DNA from: Alphaproteobacteria bacterium
GTDB lineage: Bacteria > Pseudomonadota > Alphaproteobacteria > Rhizobiales > CAJQND01
Reading direction: 5' to 3'
Assembly: GCA_024227565.1 (NCBI GenBank)
Contig: JAAEUE010000311.1
Span: 1-47,956 of the forward strand
Length of the DNA: 47,956 bases
Of the stretch, positions 7,879-16,482 are shown piece after piece; within the stretch, counting starts at the first letter, position 1, and each line of letters begins with the position of its first letter. Below the pieces are notes generated by a model. It did no database searches. It saw only the letters and a program-made list of their open reading frames with translations, and was not told the DNA's origin. The position numbers were made by a program, and so were the translations under genes.

Positions 7879-8871
7879 CTATTCTCCGCCTGTGGTTGGT
7901 CTGGCGCCCAGGTGATGGATGTTGGACGATATCGGCCGCACCATCATCCACAAGGACACCGTCAAGCCGCCAGTCTTGTCGGCTTCCGGCAGCAGGCTTT
8001 CATGGTGGGTCACCTCCAGACCGGCGCCGGCAGACCAGCGTCTGATCTGTTCGTGTTTGATGCCCAAATAACGGTGTTGTTGTTCTTCGCGCAAAAATTC
8101 TTGTTCGTGTGGCGCAAAATCCACAACCAGCAGACGTCCCCCTGGTTTCAGGACACGGGCCGCCTCGGCGAGGGCGCTGGCGGGGTCATCGAGAAAATGC
8201 AGGACTTGGTGAATGATCACCAGATCGACCGTGCCGGCTTGCAGGGGCAACTGGTAAAGGTCTCCGTGCCGGACCTGCGCATGGCGCAGATCCGCCTCCT
8301 CCATACGTTGGCGGGCGATGGCCAACATCTCATGGCTGGCATCCAAGCCTGTGGCACGTTCGGCGTGGGGGGCGAACAGTTCCAGCACCCGTCCGGTGCC
8401 TGTTCCAATGTCCAGCAACTGCTCGATCTGGATCTCCCCCACAAGGGCCTGCATTGCTTTTTCTACTTTAATTTCAGCAACATGCAGAGACCTAATCTTG
8501 TCCCAACGCTCGGCATTCTGGTCAAAATACAAGGACGCACGGTTGGTTCTATGTTCGCGAATTCTGCCCAGCCGCTGCATATCGCTCTGCACAACTTCGT
8601 CATCTTCGGGAACCATGTCAGCAATGAATTTGGCCACCTTGCCAGATGGGCCGTCATCCACCAACCGAAGAAACACCCAAGCGCCTTCCCGGTAGCGCTC
8701 TATGATGCCGGCCTCGGCCATCAGTTTCACATGGCGGCTGACCCTTGGCTGGCTCTGGTTGAGAATCTGAGTCAGTTCTTTGACAGTAAGTTCGCCGTTG
8801 GTGAGCAGAAACAGAATACGCAGCCTGGTGCGCTCGCCCACAGCCCGCAATCCTGCCAACAGCTCTTCCAT
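7879..8871 (-). CDS. ArsR-family regulator fused to a SAM-dependent methyltransferase
   Basis: The 330-residue fusion starts with an ArsR-type winged helix-turn-helix (about 1-95; recognition helix around SQPRVSRHVKLMAEAG). A class I methyltransferase domain follows (about 115-290; motif I LLDIGTGTGRVLELF, then GGRLLVVDFAPHEQE). No metal-binding Cys pair is visible in the DNA-binding part, so a metabolite such as SAM or SAH is a more likely signal than a metal. Similar fusions occur beside methionine-cycle genes in Alphaproteobacteria, from family knowledge. Here it heads an operon with two PLP enzymes and probably controls it. GGGAAA precedes the ATG. Confidence 0.88.
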   Translation of the reverse strand: MEELLAGLRAVGERTRLRILFLLTNGELTVKELTQILNQSQPRVSRHVKLMAEAGIIERYREGAWVFLRLVDDGPSGKVAKFIADMVPEDDEVVQSDMQRLGRIREHRTNRASLYFDQNAERWDKIRSLHVAEIKVEKAMQALVGEIQIEQLLDIGTGTGRVLELFAPHAERATGLDASHEMLAIARQRMEEADLRHAQVRHGDLYQLPLQAGTVDLVIIHQVLHFLDDPASALAEAARVLKPGGRLLVVDFAPHEQEFLREEQQHRYLGIKHEQIRRWSAGAGLEVTHHESLLPEADKTGGLTVSLWMMVRPISSNIHHLGARPTTGGE

Positions 8872-9163
8872 CGGTATTTCCCGTCAACTTCCTGTGCTTG
8901 CGGCGACTAGACACACCAAAAATTACCTGCGTCAACATACTGTTACCGACTCGAACGAATATGTGTGTTAAAGAATTTCGCTGTTGCCAAGCATTTACCC
9001 TGTGCTAACCTAAGTTACGACACTTTTGGACGTCACGAGTCGGTGCTGTTGGGAACGTTTTGACAACCCTTTCCCGCTAGTGTTCAAGGGGAACAGGGCA
9101 AACGCAGTTGAGCGTTAGGCAACGACGGGTAAATTAACGCCCGCGTGTGTAGTGGAGAGGCTG
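8872..9163. promoter_or_regulatory. Divergent promoter region between the ArsR operon and mlaA
   Basis: These 292 bases lie between two divergent genes and hold no gene. A TTGACA hexamer at 9060-9065 points toward mlaA, but no good -10 box stands at the usual distance. On the other strand TTGACG sequences face the ArsR gene. Autoregulation by the ArsR-methyltransferase is expected here, but I could not define its operator. Confidence 0.35.
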
Positions 9164-10093
9164 ATGACTAAGATTGGACCCTGGAGATTGCCAGACATTG
9201 TGCTTTCAAGCACATGTGTGTCGGCCGTTTTCGTGGCCATGGTCTTGGCACTGTCGGTTGCTACCACCGCGCCAGCACAGGCCAACGAGCCCGCTTCACC
9301 GTCAGCCGCTGATTCAGGAGGCTCCAGTGAAGGCCTTCTGAGTTCCTTGGAAGAGGAATATGCCGCAGAAGAAGAAGCGGTCGTTGAAATCGAAGATCCG
9401 CTCGAGCCCATCAACCGGGCCGTGTTCGGTCTGAACTTGTTTCTGGACGCTGCGGTCGTGAGGCCCATCGCCTACACTTACAGATATGTCACGCCGCCGC
9501 CGTTCCGCGTTGCCATTGGCAATGTGGTCAACAACAGCTATGGGCCCGTGACGATTGTCAACTCGGCCCTGCAGGGCGATCGCCAGAAATTCGGCGACTC
9601 GACCGTGCGGTTCCTGATGAACACCACCCTTGGCTTCGGTGGACTGCTTGATATTGCAACCTTGGCCGGCCTGCCTCAGCATTATGAGGACTTTGGTCAA
9701 ACGCTGGCTGTGCACGGTGTGCCGTCGGGACCGTACATGGTTGCGCCCATTCTGGGCCCTGGCTCACCGCGGCACTTTATTGGCCGTGCTGTTGACTACG
9801 TGACCAATCCGCTGACGTGGCTGCTTTGGGACACCAGTATTCTGATCTCGTCCACACCGACTGCGGCGACACTGGTGACAGAGCGCGAGGCCAACATTGA
9901 GTCTGTTGAAGGTCTGCGGGAATCATCCCTGGACTTTTATGAGGGCATCAAGTCGACCTACGCTCAAAATCGCCACAGTGCCATTAATGATGGGGATACC
10001 GGGGCAGCGGATCCCGAAGAAGCCGGATTTAAGATCAACCCGTCTGGCGCGCCTACAGAACGCAAGTCTCTTGCGCTGGATATTAGCCGCTAA
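9164..10093 (+). CDS. mlaA: MlaA/VacJ family outer-membrane lipid asymmetry protein
   Basis: The 309-residue protein has an N-terminal signal sequence ending near APAQA, an acidic linker, then the MlaA core beginning DPLEPINRAVFGLNLFLD. GFGGLLDIATLAGLP and EDFGQTLAVHGVPSGPYMV are family signatures. MlaA removes misplaced phospholipids from the outer leaflet of the outer membrane and passes them to MlaC. No lipobox cysteine is seen at the cleavage site, unlike the E. coli lipoprotein. The ATG at 9164 follows GGAGAGG closely. The gene heads a same-strand cluster with three MlaC-like genes; no mlaD, mlaE or mlaB is nearby. Confidence 0.93.
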   Translation: MTKIGPWRLPDIVLSSTCVSAVFVAMVLALSVATTAPAQANEPASPSAADSGGSSEGLLSSLEEEYAAEEEAVVEIEDPLEPINRAVFGLNLFLDAAVVRPIAYTYRYVTPPPFRVAIGNVVNNSYGPVTIVNSALQGDRQKFGDSTVRFLMNTTLGFGGLLDIATLAGLPQHYEDFGQTLAVHGVPSGPYMVAPILGPGSPRHFIGRAVDYVTNPLTWLLWDTSILISSTPTAATLVTEREANIESVEGLRESSLDFYEGIKSTYAQNRHSAINDGDTGAADPEEAGFKINPSGAPTERKSLALDISR

Positions 10094-10127
10094 TACGGTC
10101 TATACACCTCGATTGAAAGCTAAACAG

Positions 10128-10718
10128 ATGAACGCGAACCGTCGTACTTTTGTTCAAACCGTCGTGGCTGGAGCCTTTGCCACGGTATTGCTTCTGCCAA
10201 CCCATGGCCCAGCGGCCGCTCTCAGTGCACCTGAGAGGTACGTGCAAACTGTTGCCAATAAGATTGTCGCGACAATCAATTCGGGCGGGTCAGCTGCCGC
10301 GTTTGGTGGGCTGGTCTCTCGCTATGCCGATTTCCGGACCATCGCTCGCTTCTCGCTTGGCAAATACCGCAAAGGATTGCCGGCCAGCCGCGCAAACGAA
10401 TACTATCGCCTGACCAAGGGCCACATCGCCAGGTTGATGTTCGCGAACACCAAGAGTTTCAAAAATGCCAAGCTGCAGATCGTCTCTTCCCAGGCCAAAA
10501 GCTCCAGCAACATTCTGGTGCGCAGCAAGATTGTGTACGCGAATGGCTCTTCGGTGCCGGTGAACTGGCGGGTGGTCAGGCGCGGCGGGGCCTATAAGAT
10601 CTTTGACGTTACGGTCAAAGGTGTATCCATGGCCATTACGTTGCGCACAAGCTTCACATCCCATATTTCCAAGAACAAGGGCAAAGTGGCCTCGTTGATT
10701 ACGCATTTGAAGCGCTAA
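10128..10718 (+). CDS. mlaC: MlaC-like periplasmic phospholipid-binding protein, paralogue 1
   Basis: The 196-residue protein has a Tat-like signal (NRRTFVQTVVAGAFATVLLL) and an MlaC/Ttg2D domain. SRYADFRTIARFSLGKYRK and WRVVRRGGAYKIFDVTVKGV are the diagnostic segments. MlaC carries phospholipid across the periplasm between MlaA and the MlaFEDB complex. It begins 34 bases after mlaA ends, so the two are probably cotranscribed. The ATG at 10128 begins the obvious signal peptide; the open frame continues upstream into mlaA but that part is not coding. This copy is the closest of the three to a standard MlaC. Confidence 0.88.
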   Translation: MNANRRTFVQTVVAGAFATVLLLPTHGPAAALSAPERYVQTVANKIVATINSGGSAAAFGGLVSRYADFRTIARFSLGKYRKGLPASRANEYYRLTKGHIARLMFANTKSFKNAKLQIVSSQAKSSSNILVRSKIVYANGSSVPVNWRVVRRGGAYKIFDVTVKGVSMAITLRTSFTSHISKNKGKVASLITHLKR

Positions 10719-10851
10719 TCTTGGCATTTGGAGAAAAAGTGACTCCAAAATCTGCACAACTCCGTTGACGCAGACCCCTGCTTTGCGGTTTTGTACGCTC
10801 ATCTGAACAGAAGTGATTCTGTTACCCCCTGAGCTCACAACGGCCCATCAT

Positions 10852-11451
10852 ATGATATCACCATTTGCCCGCCGACCGCTTTTCTTCACTTTGCCGATCA
10901 GCTTGGTGCTGGCGCTATGCGTCCTGATCAGTTACAGCGTGCCGGATGCCCAGGCCAAGGGCCCGGCGGTGAAATATATGGAGCGTGTTGCAAGGGAGCT
11001 TGTGAAGGCAGGGCGCCTGAGTTCGAGATCCGCATTCTACAAGTCCATCTTGAGGTATGCCGATACCCGCCATATCGGGACCTATTCCCTGGGGATTTAT
11101 CTTCCCAATCTGAAAAATGGCCGCAGGAAAGCATATTACGATGGCGTGCGGCGGTTTGTGGCGCGCTATTTCGCGACCCAGTCGCGCAAATATCATGTGA
11201 GCAAGGTTGTGATCGGATCCACCGAACGCAAGAGCGGGCGGTCTGTATTGGTGGACAGCAAAATTCACCTGGCCTCAGGCACCAAGTACAAAGTGGTCTG
11301 GAAACTGCGCAAGTCTGGCAGTGGATATCAGATACAAGATGCGCGTGTTCTGGGCTTCTGGCTAACGCCATTCCTGCGCAGTGCTTTTGTGAATTACGTC
11401 AAGAAGCACGGTGGTAATGTTGAGAAGCTGATTGTTGCCCTAAAGCGTTAG
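10852..11451 (+). CDS. MlaC-like protein, paralogue 2
   Basis: This protein of 199 residues has a signal peptide (ISPFARRPLFFTLPISLVLA, cleavage near AQA). The same segments as its neighbour recur, LRYADTRHIGTYSLGIYLP and WKLRKSGSGYQIQDARVLGF, and it ends in LIVALKR where paralogue 1 ends in LITHLKR. It is clearly related but strongly diverged, with extra basic residues. The ATG at 10852 is preferred to the in-frame GTG at 10813 because the signal peptide follows it directly, although the ribosome binding site is poor. A 133-base gap from paralogue 1 leaves room for a separate promoter. Confidence 0.8.
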   Translation: MISPFARRPLFFTLPISLVLALCVLISYSVPDAQAKGPAVKYMERVARELVKAGRLSSRSAFYKSILRYADTRHIGTYSLGIYLPNLKNGRRKAYYDGVRRFVARYFATQSRKYHVSKVVIGSTERKSGRSVLVDSKIHLASGTKYKVVWKLRKSGSGYQIQDARVLGFWLTPFLRSAFVNYVKKHGGNVEKLIVALKR

Positions 11452-11576
11452 GGCTTTTGTGATTTTCGTCACGCCTCGCCGATTGAATCGGTGTATAAGT
11501 TATTCCCAACCGCCGCGATAGAACGTCGAACGGATGAACGAACTGAATGTCGTTCACAGGCCGGAAGGAAATACAT

Positions 11577-12179
11577 ATGTTTGCTAAGACTGCTCAATCC
11601 AAAACACGCAACGTGATGGCTGCAACGGCCCTCGCGGTTGTACTGGTCGCCGGGGCGCCATCAATTGCCGAGGCCTGCGGGCCAAAAGGCTTTATCAAGA
11701 CAGTTGGCACGAAAATGCTTTCCGCTGCCAAGAGCGGATCGACGGGATCATTCCGATCGCTCATCAACTCTTATGCGGATGTGGGCGCCATCGGCAATTT
11801 TGCATTGGGCAGATATCGCAAGCTTGTTCCTGCGAGCGACCAGGCGGCCTACCGCAAGAGCATGGCCAACTTCATGGCGAAGACCATGGCTCAATATTCC
11901 AAAAAGTTCAGAGCTATTGGCGTGCAAATCGGCCGGTGTTCTTCATCCAAAGTCACCAGCAAGCTGATCCGTAACTCAGGCCGTGCCCAGCCTGTGGTTT
12001 GGAAGGTGCGCAGAGCCGGCGGTGGCTACAAGGTGGTCGATCTGCAAGTGCAGAACGTCTGGCTTGGCCCGCTGATGCGCTCCACGTTCTCGAGTGTGAT
12101 CAAGAAAGGCGGCGGCAACATCAACGCGCTCTATGCCTATCTTGGCATCGCCAGACGGACGGTGGGCACCAGCAAATAA
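11577..12179 (+). CDS. MlaC-like protein, paralogue 3
   Basis: The 200-residue protein has an N-terminal signal sequence (cleavage near AEA, before CGPKGF) and the same domain as the two upstream proteins: NSYADVGAIGNFALGRYRK and WKVRRAGGGYKVVDLQVQNV. Two cysteines in the mature part (CGPKG near the N-terminus and GRCSSSK in the middle) could form a disulfide; the other two paralogues lack them. GGAAGGAAATACAT directly precedes the ATG, a better ribosome binding site than its neighbours have. It ends 19 bases from the convergent ettA gene. Lipid shuttling is inferred from the family only. Confidence 0.82.
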   Translation: MFAKTAQSKTRNVMAATALAVVLVAGAPSIAEACGPKGFIKTVGTKMLSAAKSGSTGSFRSLINSYADVGAIGNFALGRYRKLVPASDQAAYRKSMANFMAKTMAQYSKKFRAIGVQIGRCSSSKVTSKLIRNSGRAQPVVWKVRRAGGGYKVVDLQVQNVWLGPLMRSTFSSVIKKGGGNINALYAYLGIARRTVGTSK

Positions 12180-12198
12180 GCGCCTGCCCGCGCTCGGC

Positions 12199-13854
12199 CT
12201 ACCGCGAGAATTGTTTGTATTTGATCCGCTTGGGCATGACAGCGTCGTCGCCCAGGCGGCGTTTCTTGTCGGCTTCGTAGGCCTCAAAGTTGCCTTCAAA
12301 CCATTCCACGTGACTGTCGCCCTCAAACGCGAGGATGTGGGTTGCCAACCGGTCTAGGAACATGCGGTCGTGGCTGATCACCACCGCGCAACCGGCGAAC
12401 TCTTCCAGCGCCTCTTCGAGGGCTGCCAGGGTTTCTGTGTCCAGATCGTTCGTCGGTTCATCGAGCAACAGAACATTGGCGCCCGATTTCAGCATCTTTG
12501 CCAAGTGAACCCGGTTGCGCTGTCCGCCTGAGAGGGAGCCGACCTTTTGCTGCTGGTCGCCGCCTTTGAAATTGAAGGCTGAGGTGTAGGCGCGTGAATT
12601 GGTCTCGCGTTTGCCCAGGTAAATGATGTCATTGCCGCCGGAAACTTCCTCCCAAACCGTCTTGTTGGCATCAAGCGCATCGCGGCTCTGGTCCACGTAA
12701 CCGAGTTGAACGGTGTCGCCCAGCCGGATGCTGCCGGCATCCGGTTTCTCTTGGCCTGTGATCATGCGGAACAGGGTGGTCTTACCCGCACCGTTGGCAC
12801 CGATGATGCCGACAATGCCGCCAGGCGGCAGGCTGAACGAAAGATCGTCGATCAGCAGTTTGTCGCCATAGCCCTTGCTCAGGCCCTCAACCTCGATCAC
12901 CAGATCGCCGAGGCGTTCGCCTGGCGGGATGACGATTTGGGCCTGGCTTGACTTGAGACGGGCCTCGTTGGTCTTGATGAGTTCGTCATAGGCCTTAACA
13001 CGCGCCTGGCTCTTGGCCTGGCGCGCCCGCGGGCTTGCCGAAATCCATTCGCGTTCGCGTTCAATCACCTTCTGGCGGGCTTGGTCCTCGCGTTGTTCTT
13101 GGCTGTAGCGCTTGGCCTTCTGTTCCAGATAGGCTGAATAGTTGCCCTCGTAAGGAATGCCGCGACCCCGGTCGAGCTCCAGGATCCAGCCGGTCACGTT
13201 GTCGAGGAAGTAGCGATCGTGGGTAACGATCAAGATCGCGCCGGGGTATTCGCGCAAGTGGTGTTCCAGCCAGTTCACCGACTCTGCGTCCAAATGGTTG
13301 GTCGGTTCGTCGAGCAAGATCAGGTCGGGCTTGGCCAGCAACAGCCTTGTGAGCGCAACCCGGCGGCGTTCACCGCCCGACAGGTTGGTGACTTCCGCAT
13401 CAGACGGCGGGCACCGCAAGGCATCCATGGCCTGTTCGACCTGGCTCTCCAGATCCCACAGGTTCTGGGCATCGATCTGGTCTTGCAGCTCGGCGGCTTC
13501 CTCGGCGGTTTCATCGGAATAGTTCATCATCAGCTCGTTGTAGCGGTCGAGGATGGCCTGCTTGGCGCCAACCCCTTCCATCACGTTGCCGATGACGTCT
13601 TTGTTCGGGTCCAGATCCGGTTCCTGGGGCAGGTAGCCGGCCTTGGCGCCGTCTGCGATCCAGGCCTCGCCTTGAAACTCTTTGTCTGTGCCCGCCATGA
13701 TCCGCAGGAGCGTGGACTTACCCGCGCCGTTCGGTCCAAGAACACCGATCTTGGCATCCGGATAGAAAGACAGGTTGACCCCGTCCAAAACCTTCTTGCC
13801 GCCGGCATAGGATTTGGAAAGCTGGTGCATATGATAGATGAATTGCCGCGCCAT
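12199..13854 (-). CDS. ettA: Energy-dependent translational throttle protein EttA (ABC-F)
   Basis: The 551-residue ABC-F ATPase has two nucleotide-binding domains: Walker [10 protein letters not shown] and signature [11 protein letters not shown] in the first, GANGAGKTT and [13 protein letters not shown] in the second. A charged linker rich in Arg, Lys and Gln joins them and there is no membrane segment. The start [16 protein letters not shown] and the overall length match EttA, which binds the ribosomal E site and gates translation according to the ATP/ADP ratio. I use the ATG at 13854; a TTG seven codons upstream is also open. It stands alone on the minus strand, convergent with the MlaC cluster. 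Confidence 0.95.
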   Translation of the reverse strand: MARQFIYHMHQLSKSYAGGKKVLDGVNLSFYPDAKIGVLGPNGAGKSTLLRIMAGTDKEFQGEAWIADGAKAGYLPQEPDLDPNKDVIGNVMEGVGAKQAILDRYNELMMNYSDETAEEAAELQDQIDAQNLWDLESQVEQAMDALRCPPSDAEVTNLSGGERRRVALTRLLLAKPDLILLDEPTNHLDAESVNWLEHHLREYPGAILIVTHDRYFLDNVTGWILELDRGRGIPYEGNYSAYLEQKAKRYSQEQREDQARQKVIEREREWISASPRARQAKSQARVKAYDELIKTNEARLKSSQAQIVIPPGERLGDLVIEVEGLSKGYGDKLLIDDLSFSLPPGGIVGIIGANGAGKTTLFRMITGQEKPDAGSIRLGDTVQLGYVDQSRDALDANKTVWEEVSGGNDIIYLGKRETNSRAYTSAFNFKGGDQQQKVGSLSGGQRNRVHLAKMLKSGANVLLLDEPTNDLDTETLAALEEALEEFAGCAVVISHDRMFLDRLATHILAFEGDSHVEWFEGNFEAYEADKKRRLGDDAVMPKRIKYKQFSR

Positions 13855-14001
13855 GGCCCGTGTGGTGCTCCGCAAAATGAAATGGAAACCAGTTCTTACG
13901 AACGAGCAACTTATCTCCGGCCAGATGAGTGCATCTGCTCGAAGGTTGCTCTAGCGCGCTTTTAGCCGACCCTTTGCTGCTGCGCAATCAGCGATTATGA
14001 G

Positions 14002-14265
14002 CTAGCCGCGACCCACCTTCACGGCCAGCCACCAGATCAGCAAACCCACCAGGAACGGGACGCCGCCAATGAGCAGCACAATCTCCACGCTCACATAATT
14101 GTCGGACCAACGGCCGCGACTTGCGAGATCCCCCAGGATGAGCAGGGAGCAGCCGCCGCAGAACACCATGATGAGCGCGCCGACGACCGCAAAGATCCAG
14201 CGGACTACGGTGAGCTTGGGCTTGTCTTGGCCAGGACTGGATTTGTTTTCAGGAACCTCGTCCAT
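14002..14265 (-). CDS. Small two-segment membrane protein, unknown function
   Basis: The 87-residue protein has a short hydrophilic N-terminus and two hydrophobic helices (about 28-50, with FCGGCSLLILGD, and 62-82). I do not recognise a family. The ATG at 14265 follows AAGGAGAG, a strong ribosome binding site. It starts 28 bases after the radical SAM gene ends and lies on the same strand, so it may belong to the Lgt-like/radical SAM unit as a third membrane component. That link rests on position alone. Confidence 0.65.
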   Translation of the reverse strand: MDEVPENKSSPGQDKPKLTVVRWIFAVVGALIMVFCGGCSLLILGDLASRGRWSDNYVSVEIVLLIGGVPFLVGLLIWWLAVKVGRG

Positions 14266-14293
14266 TACTCTCTCCTTTTGAATGCCTGCCAGG

Positions 14294-15709
14294 TCAGAAT
14301 ACCGCCTGATCGAGATTTTTGCGGATATCGTGGATGCGGCCATCGCGGTAGAACAGGTTGTAGGTGTCGAACGGGATGATCAGGCCGTCCGGCGTCACAA
14401 AATGGATGCAGGAGCGCTTCACGCGGGCGGTGCAGAAATTGTAGGCATCCAGGAATTCAACGATGGCCACCCGGAAGATGTTCTCGTAGCTGAGGCGCTC
14501 CAGAGCCGGGACCTCCGGCAGGCAGCAGAGCAAAGCCTCCAGGCGTTCGGGCGTGGTGGCGGGCGTGGTGGAGAGCGAGAAGAACTCAAAAATGCGCTCC
14601 TGCAAATCGGGGTACTTTTCGAAGGTGATCGCGTTGGGGGCTTCGGCCACGATCACGTCCTTTGGGATGTAGGAGGTGATGGGCGCGATCTCAGACCCGT
14701 TCCGCAGGGCATAGCCAACGGCGATGGATTCTGGATTGCACGGCAAAGGGATGATGTCGCGTGCTTGGAACGGTCCATCCGCGTCGATGATGGCGCGGCG
14801 GATCTCGCTCAGCAGCACACGGTCTTTCTTGGGGTCGAAATTGTCATTGCGCCCGGCATCCTGGATCGGCTGAAACGTTACCCCGCGCACGCAGCGCCAT
14901 TTGAGTGCGTGTTCAATGATCTCGCCGGCTTCGTCTTCGTTCAGGCCCCGCTTCACCACAGAAACCAAGGTGGTGGAGATGTTGTGCTCTTCCAGGTTTT
15001 CCAATGCCTGCTGGCGTATCCGCGTGAGGTCAGCGCCTCTCAACGCCTTCAGCGCTTCGGGCCGCAGAGAATCAAACTGCAGATAAATCTCGATACCAGG
15101 CTTGAACTCGGCCAACGCGGCCGCGAACTCCGGTTCGGCGGCAAGGCGCAGGCCGTTGGTGTTGATCATCACATGGCGAATGGGCCGCGCCTTTGCCATG
15201 CGCAGGATTTCCAGAATGTCGGGGTGCAGGGTTGGTTCGCCGCCGCTGAGCTGTAACAGGTCCGGCTCGCCCTCGCTCTCCACCAGCGTGTCCATCATGC
15301 GCGCGATTTCGTCCAGAGGCCGGTGAAGCTGGCGCTTGGGGCTGGAATCGGCAAAGCAAACCGGGCAGGTGAGGTTGCACACCTCGTTCACATCAATCAA
15401 CGCCAGGCACGAATGCTGTTCGTGGTCAGGGCAGAGGCCGCAGTCATAAGGGCAGCCGTAGTCGGTTGTGGTCTGACAGCCCAGCGGCCTGTCGCCGGGT
15501 TTCAGATAGTCCCGGCACAGCTTGAAGTAATCTGCATCGCTCGACACCAAGGTCTTCTGCACACCGTGTGCGCGGCAGCGCTTCTGATAGAAGACGTTCT
15601 GGCCTTCAAATATGATCTTTGCGGGCACCAGTGTCTGGCAGGTTTCGCAAAGCGATGTTGTCTGGCCGTAAAAAATGTATGGGGCGGCCCTACGCAGCGG
15701 TGCGGTCAT
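14294..15709 (-). CDS. Radical SAM protein of the Tes / MJ0619-like group
   Basis: The 471-residue enzyme has an N-terminal zinc-ribbon-like part (C21ETC24, C45, H48), a second Cys-rich stretch (GCPYDCGLC, 85-93), then the radical SAM motif C111NLTCPVC118 and the SAM-binding SGGEPT. The order of these elements, including TTTDYGCPYDCGLCPDHEQH before ALIDVNEVCNLTCPVCF, is that of archaeal MJ0619-type proteins and tetraether synthase (Tes). Those enzymes act on unactivated carbons such as pterin methyl sites or lipid chain ends. More cysteines lie near the C-terminus (C..RVKRSC). The gene overlaps the end of the Lgt-like gene by 20 bases, so the two are translationally coupled. A lipid substrate is my inference. 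Confidence 0.85.
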   Translation of the reverse strand: MTAPLRRAAPYIFYGQTTSLCETCQTLVPAKIIFEGQNVFYQKRCRAHGVQKTLVSSDADYFKLCRDYLKPGDRPLGCQTTTDYGCPYDCGLCPDHEQHSCLALIDVNEVCNLTCPVCFADSSPKRQLHRPLDEIARMMDTLVESEGEPDLLQLSGGEPTLHPDILEILRMAKARPIRHVMINTNGLRLAAEPEFAAALAEFKPGIEIYLQFDSLRPEALKALRGADLTRIRQQALENLEEHNISTTLVSVVKRGLNEDEAGEIIEHALKWRCVRGVTFQPIQDAGRNDNFDPKKDRVLLSEIRRAIIDADGPFQARDIIPLPCNPESIAVGYALRNGSEIAPITSYIPKDVIVAEAPNAITFEKYPDLQERIFEFFSLSTTPATTPERLEALLCCLPEVPALERLSYENIFRVAIVEFLDAYNFCTARVKRSCIHFVTPDGLIIPFDTYNLFYRDGRIHDIRKNLDQAVF

Positions 15710-16394
15710 CGGCGGTCCTTTTTATCATGATGCCAACATAGGCAATCAGCGCCAGGCAGAGAAAGTGGAAAAGGTTGAGCGGCCCGGCGATCGTTGCATA
15801 GGGCTTGAAGAACTCCCAAACGAAGCGCTGTACACCGTAAAACCCAACCATGAGATAGAAACCATGGCGCATGAAGACCGGTTGCCGCCGCGCAAAGCAC
15901 ACCAGGGCAACCAACAGGAACACCGCCATAGACAGGGCCTCATAGGCTTGCACCGGATGGCGCAAGATGCTGTCGCCAAAGTCGCGTGCCCAGGGCACCG
16001 CGGCCGGTGTGCCGTATGTATGGTCATCCAGACCAGTGAAGAAGCACCCCCAGCGTCCCACCGCCACGCTGGCCGCAAAACCCGTGACGAAAATCAGGCC
16101 GGTTGAGCCGCTGATCTTCTTCAAACGCTTGAACACCTCAACGGCAAAGATTGCGCCGGCCAAAGCCCCCACGATCGAGCGCCCAAGCCCAGGCACGCCG
16201 GAGAGCCACAAGTTGAGCGTGCCGAAGCCGAACCCGCCCACAACCGCACCGCCGATGAGGGCAATTGCATAGCCGGTGCCGAATTCCTCAATCGCCAAAG
16301 GCCCATCGCCGCGCAGCCGCCACTGATAAACCCACACGGTGAGGAGCAGCGAGCAGGCCGCGGCGGCCAAATCAAACAGGGTGTGGATCACCAT
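15690..16394 (-). CDS. Short Lgt-like (prolipoprotein diacylglyceryl transferase family) membrane protein
   Basis: The 234-residue polytopic membrane protein has about seven hydrophobic segments. It keeps several Lgt hallmarks: VGRWGCFFTG (Arg114), VPWA, RHPVQAYEAL (His146, Tyr151, Glu152) and FYGVQRFVWEFFKP (Arg190, Glu194). Lgt moves a diacylglyceryl group from phosphatidylglycerol to the lipobox cysteine of prelipoproteins. This one is shorter than usual (Lgt is typically 260-300 residues), so it is probably a specialised relative rather than the housekeeping copy. Coupling to a Tes-like radical SAM gene supports a special lipid or lipoprotein pathway. The ATG at 16394 has a weak ribosome binding site. 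A perfect inverted repeat lies upstream. Confidence 0.8.
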   Translation of the reverse strand: MVIHTLFDLAAAACSLLLTVWVYQWRLRGDGPLAIEEFGTGYAIALIGGAVVGGFGFGTLNLWLSGVPGLGRSIVGALAGAIFAVEVFKRLKKISGSTGLIFVTGFAASVAVGRWGCFFTGLDDHTYGTPAAVPWARDFGDSILRHPVQAYEALSMAVFLLVALVCFARRQPVFMRHGFYLMVGFYGVQRFVWEFFKPYATIAGPLNLFHFLCLALIAYVGIMIKRTADDRTAA

Positions 16395-16422
16395 TTACCA
16401 GCAGTATCCATTGCGATTGTAA

Positions 16423-16445
16423 TTTTATGATCAATGTTCATAAAA
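16423..16445. promoter_or_regulatory. Perfect 8-bp inverted repeat upstream of the Lgt-like gene
   Basis: TTTTATGA (16423-16430) and TCATAAAA (16438-16445) are perfect inverted copies separated by seven bases, inside an AT-rich stretch of otherwise GC-rich DNA. The near arm ends 28 bases before the ATG of the Lgt-like gene. The size and spacing suit a dimeric helix-turn-helix repressor, or a CRP/FNR-type activator if the promoter lies further downstream. It does not match the FNR consensus. A terminator for the upstream MauG-like gene is less likely because the stem is AT-only at its base. Confidence 0.4.
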
Positions 16446-16482
16446 ATAAGGAAACCCACTGATATGTCAACTGCCGTGCGGG

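Noticed and set aside
9897..10127. A 77-codon upstream extension of the first MlaC-like gene
   Set aside because: It runs over the end of mlaA in another frame, and a Tat-like signal peptide begins exactly at 10128.
16423..16445. Reading the inverted repeat as an FNR box or as a terminator
   Set aside because: It lacks TTGAT-N4-ATCAA, and the weak AT stem without a T-tract makes a poor terminator; kept only as a candidate operator.
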